NCBI RefSeq assembly: GCF_029625215.1
Contig: NZ_CP121197.1
Coordinates: 3,534,001 to 3,598,000 of the forward strand
Direction of reading: 5' to 3'
From: Aurantibacillus circumpalustris
Lineage (GTDB): Bacteria; Bacteroidota; Bacteroidia; B-17B0; Aurantibacillaceae
Length of the DNA stretch: 64,000 bases
The first letter of the stretch is position 1. Each line of letters starts with the position of its first letter. Of this stretch, positions 36,045 through 44,861 are shown piece after piece. A program made the translations under genes and the position numbers. Below the pieces are notes generated by a model, which ran no database searches, was not told the origin of the DNA, and saw nothing but the letters and a program-made list of their open reading frames with translations.

Positions 36045-38427
36045 CATAAAAATTTATTGGATCCGCTGGAATTATACCAGGCCCAGGATAACCTTCGGCT
36101 CTGCGTGTGAAGTACTTTGAATTTGTGAGGTTATTTATCCCAGCAATTAGTCCAACTTTTTTGTAAGTGTAATTTGCAGAGAGATCAACAATACTATAAG
36201 CTGGAATAATTCCATAAATAGCAGATGATGAATATTCAGCGTTTGTGGCATCTGTATATTGTTCATCAGTATATGAGTACTGGCATGTAGCTCCAAACTT
36301 TTTAAACTTATAAGTTATTCCAGTTCTGAAAATAATTTCCGGAGCGAATTCAACAATTTTATCACGAAAAATTGCCTGAGAACTTAAATACTTTGCGTTG
36401 ATAAAAGACAGGTTAACAAAAGTAGAGAGATTATGTTTTGATGTTTTGTTGATCAGTTTTATCCAATCGAGTTCACCAAAAGCCTCAATTCCCATACTGC
36501 GACTATCACCGATATTTGTTCGATACCGCACAATTTGAGAAGTAGCAGGATTAACCTTAAGGCTGGTTCCCAAACGATTGTTATACCTTAAAAGAAAACC
36601 ATTTACATCGAAATACAGTAAATTTTTCAGAGCACCTCTAAACCCTCCGTCGATTGTGTAACCATTCTCGTCTCTTAGATTTGGATCCACTATATAATTA
36701 TCATTTACTACTCGCATGTCATTAAAATTGATAGAGCGATAATTCTGACTAAAATTAGCATAAAGTTCCAGTCCTTCAGTGGCTTTAAGTTGGGTGCCAA
36801 TTCCTGCAAGCAAAAAACTTCGCGTATTACTTCTATTGTCTCCTACTTTCTCATCTAATAAGATATTTCCGGCCAAGTCTTTATTTATTAATCGGTAATA
36901 GCCTTCAGATGCCGTAGAAATTGTCTCGTACCTTAATCCTGGTGCTACACACCACCGTTTAGTTAACTGAAAAATATTCTCCATGAAAAAAGCATAATTA
37001 TAGGAAGGGAAAATATAGGACGAGTTTTCTAGATTATTAGGGTTTAAAAATCTAAAATTTGCTTCACTTGATTTATCAGCATCACCTTGCTTACGATACG
37101 TGTTGCCTTTGTAATATCTCGCGCCAATTAATACATGGCTGTTTTGTTTGAATAAATAATACCGATGCAAGACTCTAAGTTCAGCTCCGTAATTCTTATA
37201 TGTATCGCTTAATAAATTTCGATTTGTTGTGGTATCATCAGCACGATCTGGTCTGATTAAGACACCCAAAGCATCTCTACCGGCTAGTAATCCAAAACTT
37301 AAAAAATTAATTTGGGTTCTTTCTGAAATTTTATAATCTGCAGTTAATGAAGTTAAATTCCAATTCACCTTAAACCAATTGCGATTGCGATTTACAATAG
37401 AATTATTAGTTGAAAATTGTTTATCCGTTAAACCACCCGGTTGTTGACTTACATAATTTAAATGGGTGTACTCACCCTTAATAAATAGTTTTTCGGTTAT
37501 TTGATACTTTAAACTTGCAAAGGTATTGTGGTTATTTAGTTCGGATCGACTCCGCCAGCCATTGTAATGTTTGTATTGATAAAACGTATTATACGAAACT
37601 TTTTTAAAGGTTCCCGATAACTGATTAAATGAATTTAAAAATCCATAAGAGCCACCAGTTTGCCTGAAATTTCCAGAGATTTTTTTATCTAAAGGAGCCT
37701 CAGCAAATTTGTAGTTTATCATTCCGCCAAACTGTGTACCGAATTGCAAACCCGCCGCGCCCCTTAGAATTTCTATACGATCAATGGCTTCGGTTGGCGG
37801 TGTGTAATAGCTTTCGGGGTAACCAAGCGCGTCTGCTGAAATATCGTAACCGTTTTGTCTAGTATTAAAATTTGTTACCCGATTCGGATCAAGTCCCCTA
37901 CCTCCTATTCCAATAGTAGAACCTGTACCATCGTTCTCAAACACATTGATTCCAGGAATCTTTGAAAATATTTGTCTGCTGCTATTCGCTGCAAGATTTG
38001 CATTTAAATCTTGAACATAGATTGCTTCCGATTTTTTACCCGCGTAAATTGTTGTGCCTTCTACATTGTTTAAGCGTGAAATACCAAAGCTATTGTCTTT
38101 TTCAGCTTGAATAGTTATTTCTTCCAGATAAATTAAATCAGATTTAATAAAAAAAGTAAGCACCGTATCTTTTGTGACACTCAGTTTTTGCGAAAATGAT
38201 TTGTAGCCCACATGTTTCACAGTGATTGTTACTGGTTTGTTTATTTGAATGGCCGCTTTAAAAAATCCGTTTGAATCGGTAACAATAGATTTATTTCCAA
38301 TAAGAATGATTGCCTCCTTGACAAATTGTGCCGACTTCTCGTTTTGCACAGAACCAATAACATTGGCAGTTTGGGAATAAAAACGGCCAACCACACATGA
38401 CAAAATAACTATCAGGTAAAATCTCAT
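36022..38427 (-). CDS. TonB-dependent receptor (FecA/siderophore type), fourth gene of the carboxylase-imelysin operon
   Basis: An 801-aa outer-membrane receptor. It has a signal peptide, a CarboxypepD_reg-like domain at about 20-100 (ITVKHVGYKSFSQKL), a plug (DLNANLAANSSRQIFSKIPGI, IDRIEILRGAAGLQFGTQFGG) and a 22-strand barrel ending LTNSKYFTRRAEGYPGPGI and YVTLRLTL with a terminal hydrophobic strand. The late segment resembles ferric-citrate/siderophore receptors. It follows the carboxylase-like gene by one base and so belongs to the operon that starts at 42107. Iron-complex uptake is inferred from the receptor class and the imelysin neighbour. Confidence 0.92.
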   Translation of the reverse strand: MRFYLIVILSCVVGRFYSQTANVIGSVQNEKSAQFVKEAIILIGNKSIVTDSNGFFKAAIQINKPVTITVKHVGYKSFSQKLSVTKDTVLTFFIKSDLIYLEEITIQAEKDNSFGISRLNNVEGTTIYAGKKSEAIYVQDLNANLAANSSRQIFSKIPGINVFENDGTGSTIGIGGRGLDPNRVTNFNTRQNGYDISADALGYPESYYTPPTEAIDRIEILRGAAGLQFGTQFGGMINYKFAEAPLDKKISGNFRQTGGSYGFLNSFNQLSGTFKKVSYNTFYQYKHYNGWRSRSELNNHNTFASLKYQITEKLFIKGEYTHLNYVSQQPGGLTDKQFSTNNSIVNRNRNWFKVNWNLTSLTADYKISERTQINFLSFGLLAGRDALGVLIRPDRADDTTTNRNLLSDTYKNYGAELRVLHRYYLFKQNSHVLIGARYYKGNTYRKQGDADKSSEANFRFLNPNNLENSSYIFPSYNYAFFMENIFQLTKRWCVAPGLRYETISTASEGYYRLINKDLAGNILLDEKVGDNRSNTRSFLLAGIGTQLKATEGLELYANFSQNYRSINFNDMRVVNDNYIVDPNLRDENGYTIDGGFRGALKNLLYFDVNGFLLRYNNRLGTSLKVNPATSQIVRYRTNIGDSRSMGIEAFGELDWIKLINKTSKHNLSTFVNLSFINAKYLSSQAIFRDKIVEFAPEIIFRTGITYKFKKFGATCQYSYTDEQYTDATNAEYSSSAIYGIIPAYSIVDLSANYTYKKVGLIAGINNLTNSKYFTRRAEGYPGPGIIPADPINFYVTLRLTL

Positions 38428-38428
38428 T

Positions 38429-39775
38429 TTAATAACTTCTCACCCACTCTTTATTTTTTAAGAAACAATTACTTTCAGCGCTTAAATCAACTGTCGGATC
38501 AATGAATTCTTGCGAGCCAGAGCCATTTAAAGTCACAAAGCTTTGCGCTCTTATACTTGGATCGGAATATCCTTTTTCTATAAACTCCTGCTTCAAAAAC
38601 TTGGCATAATCAACCATCATGTCAGGTTGCGTCGCCATCATTTTTTCCTGCATATAGGTTAAATACTCTTTGTTATCGACCTCAGTAATTTGTTTGGTCT
38701 CTTTATCTTCCACATAAAAAAACGCAGTCCCAGCTTTTTCCACAAGCATCACACGCCAGGAAAAACGATAACCTTGCTCAGTCCAGAACAATTTTCCATT
38801 ATACAATAGATACCTAAAAGGCAGTGTAATCTGAATTATAAAATAAAGAGAAAACACAATCGTTAGTCCTTTTGAAAATTGATTGATAGTAAAAGTGGAA
38901 CCGCTGACTACTTTGTAAACAAAAAGTTTTTTTAAATAGTTTACTATTTTCAAATGCAGGTCTTCTTTAAAAAAGATTATGGTAATTGTAATCATTACAT
39001 AAGGAAACATGCCGATGTTAAAGAAAAGAGCTGTTGCCAGATGAAACACGAGGACAAATACATAAGCAATATTTACAGTTCTTTTATTGAATAGTAAAAA
39101 TCCAATTACTAAATCATACGAACATCCGAACCAGCAAAATAAATAGGCCACCCACTCCTTTTCCATAAAATCTCCAATAACGGCATAATGCGAAAACGCC
39201 GGAAGCCATATTTTTAAAGGCTGTGCCTCCATTAACCAATCGTAATTTATTTTTGCTATTCCGGCAAAAAAGTAAACCAAAAATAACTGGAATTGCAGAA
39301 TGAAAATGTAAAACTTTGGTATTTCGATGGTTTCAGAACGTTTAAATATTTTATTGTCTAATGAAAAACTTTTAGCCGCAGGAATAAAAATGAGCATAAA
39401 CGAAACAAGACTCACAAAATAATAGTGATTAAGATAATTTGTTTTGTCAATGAGTTCAACATAGGTAAAGAGTAAAAAAAACAGAATGGAACTTATCCGG
39501 TAAAACGCACCAAACAAAATTCCAAGACTTGAAATTAAAAGAAGAGAGAAAACGATGTACATGCCTGTTGGGGGTAATGCTTTAACCCACTCAAAACCAT
39601 AATAAGGGAAATGCATTTTGGGTAATATGTACATAGAATGTACCCAACCTTTAAGAATAAAACGGCAAGTAGAAAAAAACATCAATGCCCCGAAGGCGAT
39701 TCTGAAAACAACCAGCGTAGCAATGCTACAATTAGTATTTAAATATTTGAACAGGTTTTTAATCGCCATCCCCAT
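38429..39775 (-). CDS. vitamin K-dependent gamma-carboxylase homologue (HTTM domain protein)
   Basis: A 448-aa integral membrane protein. Residues 1 to about 300 form the HTTM membrane domain, with VELIDKTNYLNHYYF near residue 106 (Lys111 in the region of the catalytic lysine of animal enzymes) and YFFAGIAKINYDWL near residue 168. The C-terminal part keeps features of the animal carboxylase beyond the membrane domain: FSWRVMLVEK, a YLTYMQ...QPDMMVDYAKFL stretch, and FIDPTVDLSAES. Animal enzymes turn protein Glu into gamma-carboxy-Glu using reduced vitamin K. The bacterial reaction is unknown. It overlaps the imelysin gene by 17 bases and ends 1 base before the TonB receptor. Confidence 0.88.
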   Translation of the reverse strand: MGMAIKNLFKYLNTNCSIATLVVFRIAFGALMFFSTCRFILKGWVHSMYILPKMHFPYYGFEWVKALPPTGMYIVFSLLLISSLGILFGAFYRISSILFFLLFTYVELIDKTNYLNHYYFVSLVSFMLIFIPAAKSFSLDNKIFKRSETIEIPKFYIFILQFQLFLVYFFAGIAKINYDWLMEAQPLKIWLPAFSHYAVIGDFMEKEWVAYLFCWFGCSYDLVIGFLLFNKRTVNIAYVFVLVFHLATALFFNIGMFPYVMITITIIFFKEDLHLKIVNYLKKLFVYKVVSGSTFTINQFSKGLTIVFSLYFIIQITLPFRYLLYNGKLFWTEQGYRFSWRVMLVEKAGTAFFYVEDKETKQITEVDNKEYLTYMQEKMMATQPDMMVDYAKFLKQEFIEKGYSDPSIRAQSFVTLNGSGSQEFIDPTVDLSAESNCFLKNKEWVRSY

Positions 39776-40907
39776 CCTGGTAAGTAATTACCACACCAAG
39801 GCTTGAAGGCAAATCTGTTTTTAAGAGTACCAACAATTTTATTAGTTCTTGATAAGCAGTTGTTACTGCTTGTGAGTTTGTTTCTATTTGATAAGAGAGA
39901 GGATTAGCTAAAACACTTAATTTTGCTTGTGCTGACATAAATTGATTTTTAATAGCGTTATATAATGTTCCATCAGTATACTGAATACCGAGATGATCGA
40001 GATAATCGTCAAATCCTTTTCCATTAGTACCTGAATAACTTTTTCCTAAATACATGTTTTCGATAATGCCAAGTGTTTCAATTGCATATGTTAGTGACTG
40101 ACCACTATAGTAGGCTTCACAGTTTTCTGGAAGTATTTTTCCACCGCTTTTTAATCCTAAAGGAATACCAATCTTTGCATTTTTTAAATAATCTAATTCA
40201 TAATTAATTTGATTAATTAAAAAACCAATCGAACTACCAACATCTGTTCCTAAAGAATTAATAAATGTGCTACGGTAAGTACTATTCCATGTGTCGATCA
40301 CAGAATTAAGTATAGTTGTCATTTCATTCAACAAATCGTTTACATATTTACTTCGCTTAGCGTCAGTTAAAAACAGTTGCATTTGATCGGCTTCTGCTTG
40401 ATTAAGTCCGTAAAACAAATAATCTAATGCAGGAAATCCCTTAGTAGCAATGTTTGAGATGGTCTTTAAATCATAAGATCCTGAACTAATATTAGAATTA
40501 ATTAAAGTAACATTTGCAGGAAATACATTAAAATTAAAACGCACGGACGCGTCTTCACCTGGACCAAAACCAAATAAACTAACACGTTGGTAACTTAAAT
40601 AAGCCAAGTGGAGTTTTTCTTTTACTGTTTGAAAATCTGTCAGCGAACCTGAAGTTTTAAAATTTGTAAAACTAAGTTTTAGATTTTCGAGAGCTGTTTT
40701 AAAATCGGCATACGAAGGAATGATGATATTATCCGCCATGTTCACTAAAAGTCCTTGTTTATCAAACACTTTTGAAGGATCTCCGGGTGTATCGTCAGGA
40801 GTTTTAGTTTTTTTGCAAGATGCACCTAAAAGAACCGTACTTGCCACAAGTAACATTCCTAGCTTAATTGCTGTGCTTTTCCTAATGATTTGATTTAATT
40901 TGAACAC
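39759..40907 (-). CDS. imelysin-like lipoprotein
   Basis: A 382-aa lipoprotein: the start is GTG at 40907, the lipobox is LLGASC with Cys31, followed by a short linker. The rest is an all-helical imelysin domain (YADFKTALENLKLSF, LAYLSYQRVSLFGFGPGED, GFPALDYLFYGLNQAEAD, AYYSGQSLTYAIETLGI). Imelysins are periplasmic proteins tied to iron uptake (EfeO/IrpA type), classically with a GxHxxE metal motif. Here that site reads G157-F-P-A-L-D162, so the His is absent and the Glu is Asp. It follows DUF4856 by 72 bases and overlaps the carboxylase gene. Confidence 0.88.
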   Translation of the reverse strand: MFKLNQIIRKSTAIKLGMLLVASTVLLGASCKKTKTPDDTPGDPSKVFDKQGLLVNMADNIIIPSYADFKTALENLKLSFTNFKTSGSLTDFQTVKEKLHLAYLSYQRVSLFGFGPGEDASVRFNFNVFPANVTLINSNISSGSYDLKTISNIATKGFPALDYLFYGLNQAEADQMQLFLTDAKRSKYVNDLLNEMTTILNSVIDTWNSTYRSTFINSLGTDVGSSIGFLINQINYELDYLKNAKIGIPLGLKSGGKILPENCEAYYSGQSLTYAIETLGIIENMYLGKSYSGTNGKGFDDYLDHLGIQYTDGTLYNAIKNQFMSAQAKLSVLANPLSYQIETNSQAVTTAYQELIKLLVLLKTDLPSSLGVVITYQDGDGD

Positions 40908-40979
40908 TTAATTTGATGTTTTAAAAACGAAAATAGAGCGCGGCATTACCGCACTCCATTCTCACCACGATTATTTTAT

Positions 40980-42107
40980 TTAAAGTTTACTTGCATCTAA
41001 ATTAAAAACAGTAGCAAGTTTCGTAATTGCATTATCAATGTCACTTTGACTCATTGTATAAAGGTTTCCACCAAAATAACCCAACAAAGCATTAATGTCT
41101 GCGTCAGAAATAATTCTTGAAGGATTGTATTTAAATGAAGTAACAAAACCATGACCTTCTGAAAGATTGTGATGAAGAGTACCTGCATCGGTTAAATTAT
41201 TTTTTGCACCTTTTAGGTAGCTAATACACTTTGCAGCCGCTACTTTCTCCCAAGTATTCATAACTACTTTACTTGCCGCGTCACGCGCTGTGTTGTCCTT
41301 ATTACTTATTGCAGCACGGCCTTTTAAAAATGCATCCATAATTATTGTGTTACAACCAATAGCGCTATTTACAGAATTCGCGTAACTACCCCAGTTTTTT
41401 AAACCCGTTGTGTTAATTGGAAAATCAACCGGCACACCAAAGTAACCAAAAGCTTCGTCCCATGCTCTTTCCTGAGTCGTCATTCCATTTGTTACAGTTA
41501 CATTGTCATAAGAATTGATGTTGGTTAGTAGTGTAGTTGCTTGGTAATAAAATACCGCGCCCATGATTCCTTTTTCAGTAAATTCTTTGTATTCAAAACC
41601 ATTTGCATCTACTAAAATTGCTCTTGCAGGAGAAATTAGTTTGCCTTTTGTTCCATTTGAAGCTGTTGTGTTGGTAGCATCAGCTGCGGCTACTATACTT
41701 GCAGCAGCAGCATCTTCAAAACTAGTTTCTAATGTTGCTTGAAAACCAAACTCGTTTCCTGTTTTATCTTTTAACTGAATGCCGCTTCCATTAAGATCTG
41801 CGTTTGCAAAAGCATTGTTTGCATTTATATACATGTTCTTCAATTTCTGAGCGTCTAAAGTTGGTTGACTAGCTGTAGTAGAAGTATGAGTGCTTCTTAG
41901 ATACGTGGTTATTTCACCTAGCATTGTAATACATCGTGTAGAATTTGCAAAATCCGTATTACTAAAATTATATGTTGTTGGAATGGTATATGAAAGAGTT
42001 GCTGGAACTTCTGGTTCAGGATCTGGTTCTTTTGTGTCTTTTTTACAGCCGATTAATGTTGTTGCCGCAACGAGTGCAATCATAGAAAGGTATTTAATAG
42101 TGCTCAT
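40980..42107 (-). CDS. DUF4856 lipoprotein, first gene of the carboxylase-imelysin operon
   Basis: A 375-aa lipoprotein with lipobox TLIGC (Cys21), an acidic Glu/Pro linker and a DUF4856 domain (TYNFSNTDFANSTRC, KDKTGNEFGFQATLETSFEDAAA, ERAWDEAFGYFGVPVDFP, NLSEGHGFVTSFKYNP). The family is found in Bacteroidota next to imelysins. Its fold looks helical and distantly imelysin-like, with acidic and histidine residues that could bind metal, but no function is established. It heads the operon DUF4856-imelysin-carboxylase homologue-TonB receptor. The promoter must lie in 42108-42245. Confidence 0.85.
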   Translation of the reverse strand: MSTIKYLSMIALVAATTLIGCKKDTKEPDPEPEVPATLSYTIPTTYNFSNTDFANSTRCITMLGEITTYLRSTHTSTTASQPTLDAQKLKNMYINANNAFANADLNGSGIQLKDKTGNEFGFQATLETSFEDAAAASIVAAADATNTTASNGTKGKLISPARAILVDANGFEYKEFTEKGIMGAVFYYQATTLLTNINSYDNVTVTNGMTTQERAWDEAFGYFGVPVDFPINTTGLKNWGSYANSVNSAIGCNTIIMDAFLKGRAAISNKDNTARDAASKVVMNTWEKVAAAKCISYLKGAKNNLTDAGTLHHNLSEGHGFVTSFKYNPSRIISDADINALLGYFGGNLYTMSQSDIDNAITKLATVFNLDASKL

Positions 42108-42288
42108 AATTTTTTTAATATTTTATGGTTTAAATTTCTTCTACAAAAGTGTTATTTAGACTGTTTATAAACAATACCCGAAACAAGGTATTTTGGTTTT
42201 TAGCCCGTTAAATCTGCGTTATGGGAATAGAAAGGGAATGTTAAGACTGTGAATTGGCGTCAGTTCCCGCGTGAGGGATAGTAGTGAA

Positions 42289-42321
42289 AATTCTTTTTGT
42301 TCCCGCTTTTCGCAGGGACAA
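42289..42321. repeat. hairpin CTTTTTGTTCCCGC/GCAGGGACAAAAAG within a palindromic element
   Basis: CTTTTTGTTCCCGC at 42292-42305 pairs with GCAGGGACAAAAAG at 42311-42324 (one mismatch, one G-U), loop of 5. It is framed by GCGTGAGGGATAG on the left and GCGGATAGTCCG on the right, the flanks of a class of intergenic palindromes abundant in flavobacterial genomes. It probably works as a terminator or REP-like element. Confidence 0.55.
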
Positions 42322-42342
42322 AAAGATTGTAGCGGATAGTCC

Positions 42343-42398
42343 GACCCCATAAAGCGAAAGTCAATAAAAAATAAAGAGTGATTTCGCTTTATGGGGTC
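42343..42398. terminator. perfect 17-bp inverted repeat downstream of acr3
   Basis: GACCCCATAAAGCGAAA (42343-42359) is the exact reverse complement of TTTCGCTTTATGGGGTC (42382-42398), with a 22-base AT-rich loop. It begins 31 bases past the acr3 stop codon on the minus strand and directly abuts the preceding palindromic element. Such a long perfect stem would stop or stabilise the ars transcript. A mobile palindromic repeat is the other possibility. Confidence 0.65.
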
Positions 42399-42428
42399 AT
42401 GCCCAAATTAATCGAAATTAAATATAAC

Positions 42429-43499
42429 TTATAAAGTCTGCGTATAGTATTTATTTCTTATCCAGAATGCGGCATTAACTAATAGAATGAGCGCAGGAAC
42501 TTCCACAAGCGGACCAATTACGCCCACAAAAGCCTGTCCGCTATTAATACCAAATACACCAATAGAAACGGCAATAGCTAGCTCGAAATTATTACCAGCT
42601 GCAGTAAAGGCTATGGAAGTACTTTTTGAATAATCTGCGCCCATTTTATTTCCAATAAGGAAACTCACAAAGAACATGATGGCAAAATAAATCACCAATG
42701 GAACAGCGATGCGGAGTACATCAAAAGGTATTTGAACAATTAATTCACCTTTTAAACTGAACATGACGATGATTGTAAATAATAAAGCGATAAGGGTTAT
42801 TGGAGAAATAAATGGAATGAACTTGTTCTCAAACCACTCTTTGCCTTTTATTTTAATTAAACCGTAGCGCGAAATAAGACCTGCAAGAAAAGGCAAACCC
42901 AAATAAATACCAACACTTTTTGCAATCTCTGCAATAGTAATGTTTACTTCTATTCCGCTGAACCCTAATAATGGTGGTAACACGGTAATGAAAAAATAAG
43001 CGTAGACACTGTATAACAAAACCTGAAAAATACTATTGAGCGCTATTAAACCGGCGGCATACTCACGATCGCCTTCTGCTAATTCATTCCACACAACAAC
43101 CATAGCAATACACCGTGCCAATCCAATCAAAATAAGACCTACCATGTATTCTGGATAATCGTGCAAAAAAAGAATTGCTAACAAAAACATTAATACCGGA
43201 CCAATAACCCAATTTAAAAACAAAGAAGCACCCAGCACTTTTGTGTTACGAAATACTTCACCCATTTTTTCATACCGTACTTTTGCTAACGGAGGATACA
43301 TCATTAAGATTAAACCAATAGCTAAAGGAATATTTGTTGCACCACTTGAAAATGAATTTATTAATGTAGATGAGCTTGGAAAAAAATTACCAATGGCAAC
43401 CCCAACAATCATCGCTAAAAAAATCCATAATGTAAGGTACCTATCTAAAAAACTTAATTTTTTTCTTTCTAACGCGGGCGCACAATCGTTTGCTGTCAT
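42429..43499 (-). CDS. acr3: ACR3 family arsenite efflux permease
   Basis: A 356-aa inner-membrane protein with ten hydrophobic segments, exporting arsenite with the proton-motive force. It has the family segments [16 protein letters not shown] near residue 62, [18 protein letters not shown] with the essential Cys130, and [14 protein letters not shown] and [13 protein letters not shown] in the last helices. It is the final gene of the ars operon arsR-DUF6428-phosphatase/ArsC-like-DUF2490-acr3, 6 bases after the DUF2490 gene. Two strong hairpins follow it. Confidence 0.95.
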   Translation of the reverse strand: MTANDCAPALERKKLSFLDRYLTLWIFLAMIVGVAIGNFFPSSSTLINSFSSGATNIPLAIGLILMMYPPLAKVRYEKMGEVFRNTKVLGASLFLNWVIGPVLMFLLAILFLHDYPEYMVGLILIGLARCIAMVVVWNELAEGDREYAAGLIALNSIFQVLLYSVYAYFFITVLPPLLGFSGIEVNITIAEIAKSVGIYLGLPFLAGLISRYGLIKIKGKEWFENKFIPFISPITLIALLFTIIVMFSLKGELIVQIPFDVLRIAVPLVIYFAIMFFVSFLIGNKMGADYSKSTSIAFTAAGNNFELAIAVSIGVFGINSGQAFVGVIGPLVEVPALILLVNAAFWIRNKYYTQTL

Positions 43500-43505
43500 A
43501 TTTAG

Positions 43506-44219
43506 TTATTTGTTTTTTATAAAATTCAAGTGATTAATCCAGGTTAGTTGTAAGTAGTACTGATTGAACCAGTTTTTATTTCCAATATTCCATGTAATGT
43601 ATAAAATACCCAGTTCTATTTTATTTCGGCTATCCAATTTTTTTCCAAGAGCTGCATATGCCCAGTTTTCTCCATATACAGCTCCTGGATTTTTAAATGT
43701 ATTAAAAAAAAGTTCTTCATAGGCTGTAAAATACAGTTTCTCGTTTAGCGGAGTGTCCATTCCGATCAAGTATCTAAGCCTATGCGTAAAAGGCGTTTCA
43801 TTTGTAATCTTGTTCTTTATAAATCTGCCATCAAAACGCAAACGGTGCATTAGATTTAGTTTCCCGATAGCGTGTTTGAATTTTGCCTGAAGGTAAAGCC
43901 TGTTTTCATTCATATAGTTATCATAAACTACATTTGTGCGCTGGTAAACATAACTTGCTGTTAAAGAAAACTTAGTGGTAATTTTATAAGATAATGCCTG
44001 CTCGGAATAGAACAAATTAAAATATGCATCCATTTTTGGCTTATCTAAGTTGACTAAAGGAAAGGCGGCAAAATAATATAAACTGTACTCAAGCTTGTTG
44101 GTTAAATCTCCCGAATGATCTGCTGTAGGAAATATTCCTGCTACATTAATGTTTTGAGACAAAAGGATTACAGATAAAAATAAGAATCCAATAACAAATT
44201 TATGTTGTCTTGAAAGCAT
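43506..44219 (-). CDS. DUF2490 family outer-membrane protein in the ars operon
   Basis: A 237-aa exported beta-rich protein with a hydrophobic signal segment (residues about 8-22). Strands such as LEYSLYYFAAFPLV, FDAYFNLFYSEQ-like stretches, FSLTASYVYQRTNVVYD and NRLYLQAKFKHAIG, and a C-terminal barrel end (YYLQLTWINHLNF), fit the DUF2490 family of outer-membrane barrels. It is 6 bases from acr3 and 3 from the phosphatase-like gene, so it is part of the ars operon. A role in letting arsenic species cross the outer membrane can only be guessed. Confidence 0.72.
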   Translation of the reverse strand: MLSRQHKFVIGFLFLSVILLSQNINVAGIFPTADHSGDLTNKLEYSLYYFAAFPLVNLDKPKMDAYFNLFYSEQALSYKITTKFSLTASYVYQRTNVVYDNYMNENRLYLQAKFKHAIGKLNLMHRLRFDGRFIKNKITNETPFTHRLRYLIGMDTPLNEKLYFTAYEELFFNTFKNPGAVYGENWAYAALGKKLDSRNKIELGILYITWNIGNKNWFNQYYLQLTWINHLNFIKNK

Positions 44220-44222
44220 AGC

Positions 44223-44834
44223 TTATATTTTAGAAAACACGTAAAGCGTTTCCAGCGCTATTTGACGGCAGCGTTCATCGTATTTCTCTTCACACAAATC
44301 TGTACCGTCAAACAATTTCGGATCATCGTAAGTAGTCGCGATTCTTAATTCAACATTTGGTATAAACGGGCAATTCTGTTCTGCTTCACTGCAGGTCATA
44401 ATTGCGGCAAATTTATCTTGCGGATTTTTTGGATGATCATACACCTTCGAAAAACACTCCAATGCGTTTTCCCCATCGTCATACGAAACAAGTTGAATCG
44501 CGTTTTTATCTGTGCCCAACGCTTTAGTTTTAAATCCAACCCGTTTCAATGCCTCAATGGCATTGTTATTAAATTCAGTTGACTCCGTTCCTCCAGAAAA
44601 AGAATGCACGTTTGAAATTGCGTAATAGTTGCTTGCTACAGCTGCCCATATTTGTCCAAAATGACTTCGTCTAGAGTTATGCGTACAGATATAAGTAAGG
44701 CTCACAGGTTCTTTGTCACTGAGTTTAACTTTGATATATTCTGAAATCTTACTTAAGCTTATTTTTCTTTCTTGTGGAATTGTTTCAAATTCTAAAACCA
44801 AAGAATCACAGTACTTTTTAATAGAAGTATACAT
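44223..44834 (-). CDS. low-molecular-weight phosphatase-fold arsenate reductase-like protein
   Basis: A 203-aa cytoplasmic protein with the CX5R P-loop YICTHNSRRSHF (Cys50 to Arg56 counted from the ATG at 44834). This fold is shared by LMW tyrosine phosphatases and thioredoxin-type ArsC. Further cysteines in MTCSEAEQNCPF and DLCEEKYDERC could form the disulfide relay of arsenate reductases. Operon position between arsR and acr3 favours arsenate reduction. ATG 44834 is preferred over a TTG 24 bases upstream that would run into the previous gene's end. It could alternatively act on phosphotyrosine. Confidence 0.85.
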   Translation of the reverse strand: MYTSIKKYCDSLVLEFETIPQERKISLSKISEYIKVKLSDKEPVSLTYICTHNSRRSHFGQIWAAVASNYYAISNVHSFSGGTESTEFNNNAIEALKRVGFKTKALGTDKNAIQLVSYDDGENALECFSKVYDHPKNPQDKFAAIMTCSEAEQNCPFIPNVELRIATTYDDPKLFDGTDLCEEKYDERCRQIALETLYVFSKI

Positions 44835-44861
44835 TGTTTTTTCGTTTAGATACAGCAAACC

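Larger units (their letters stand above)
42108..42428. promoter_or_regulatory. promoter region of the DUF4856 operon and 3' region of acr3
   Basis: These 321 bases hold no gene. The left part (to about 42245) must carry the promoter of the DUF4856-imelysin operon, although I found no clear TAnnTTTG on the minus strand and no certain Fur box. The right part is occupied by two consecutive hairpins, listed separately, lying just downstream of the acr3 stop codon. Confidence 0.6.

Noticed and set aside
42108-42245. Fur box upstream of the DUF4856 operon
   Set aside because: Iron control would fit the gene content, but no convincing 19-bp GATAAT-type palindrome was seen by eye, so no site is claimed.
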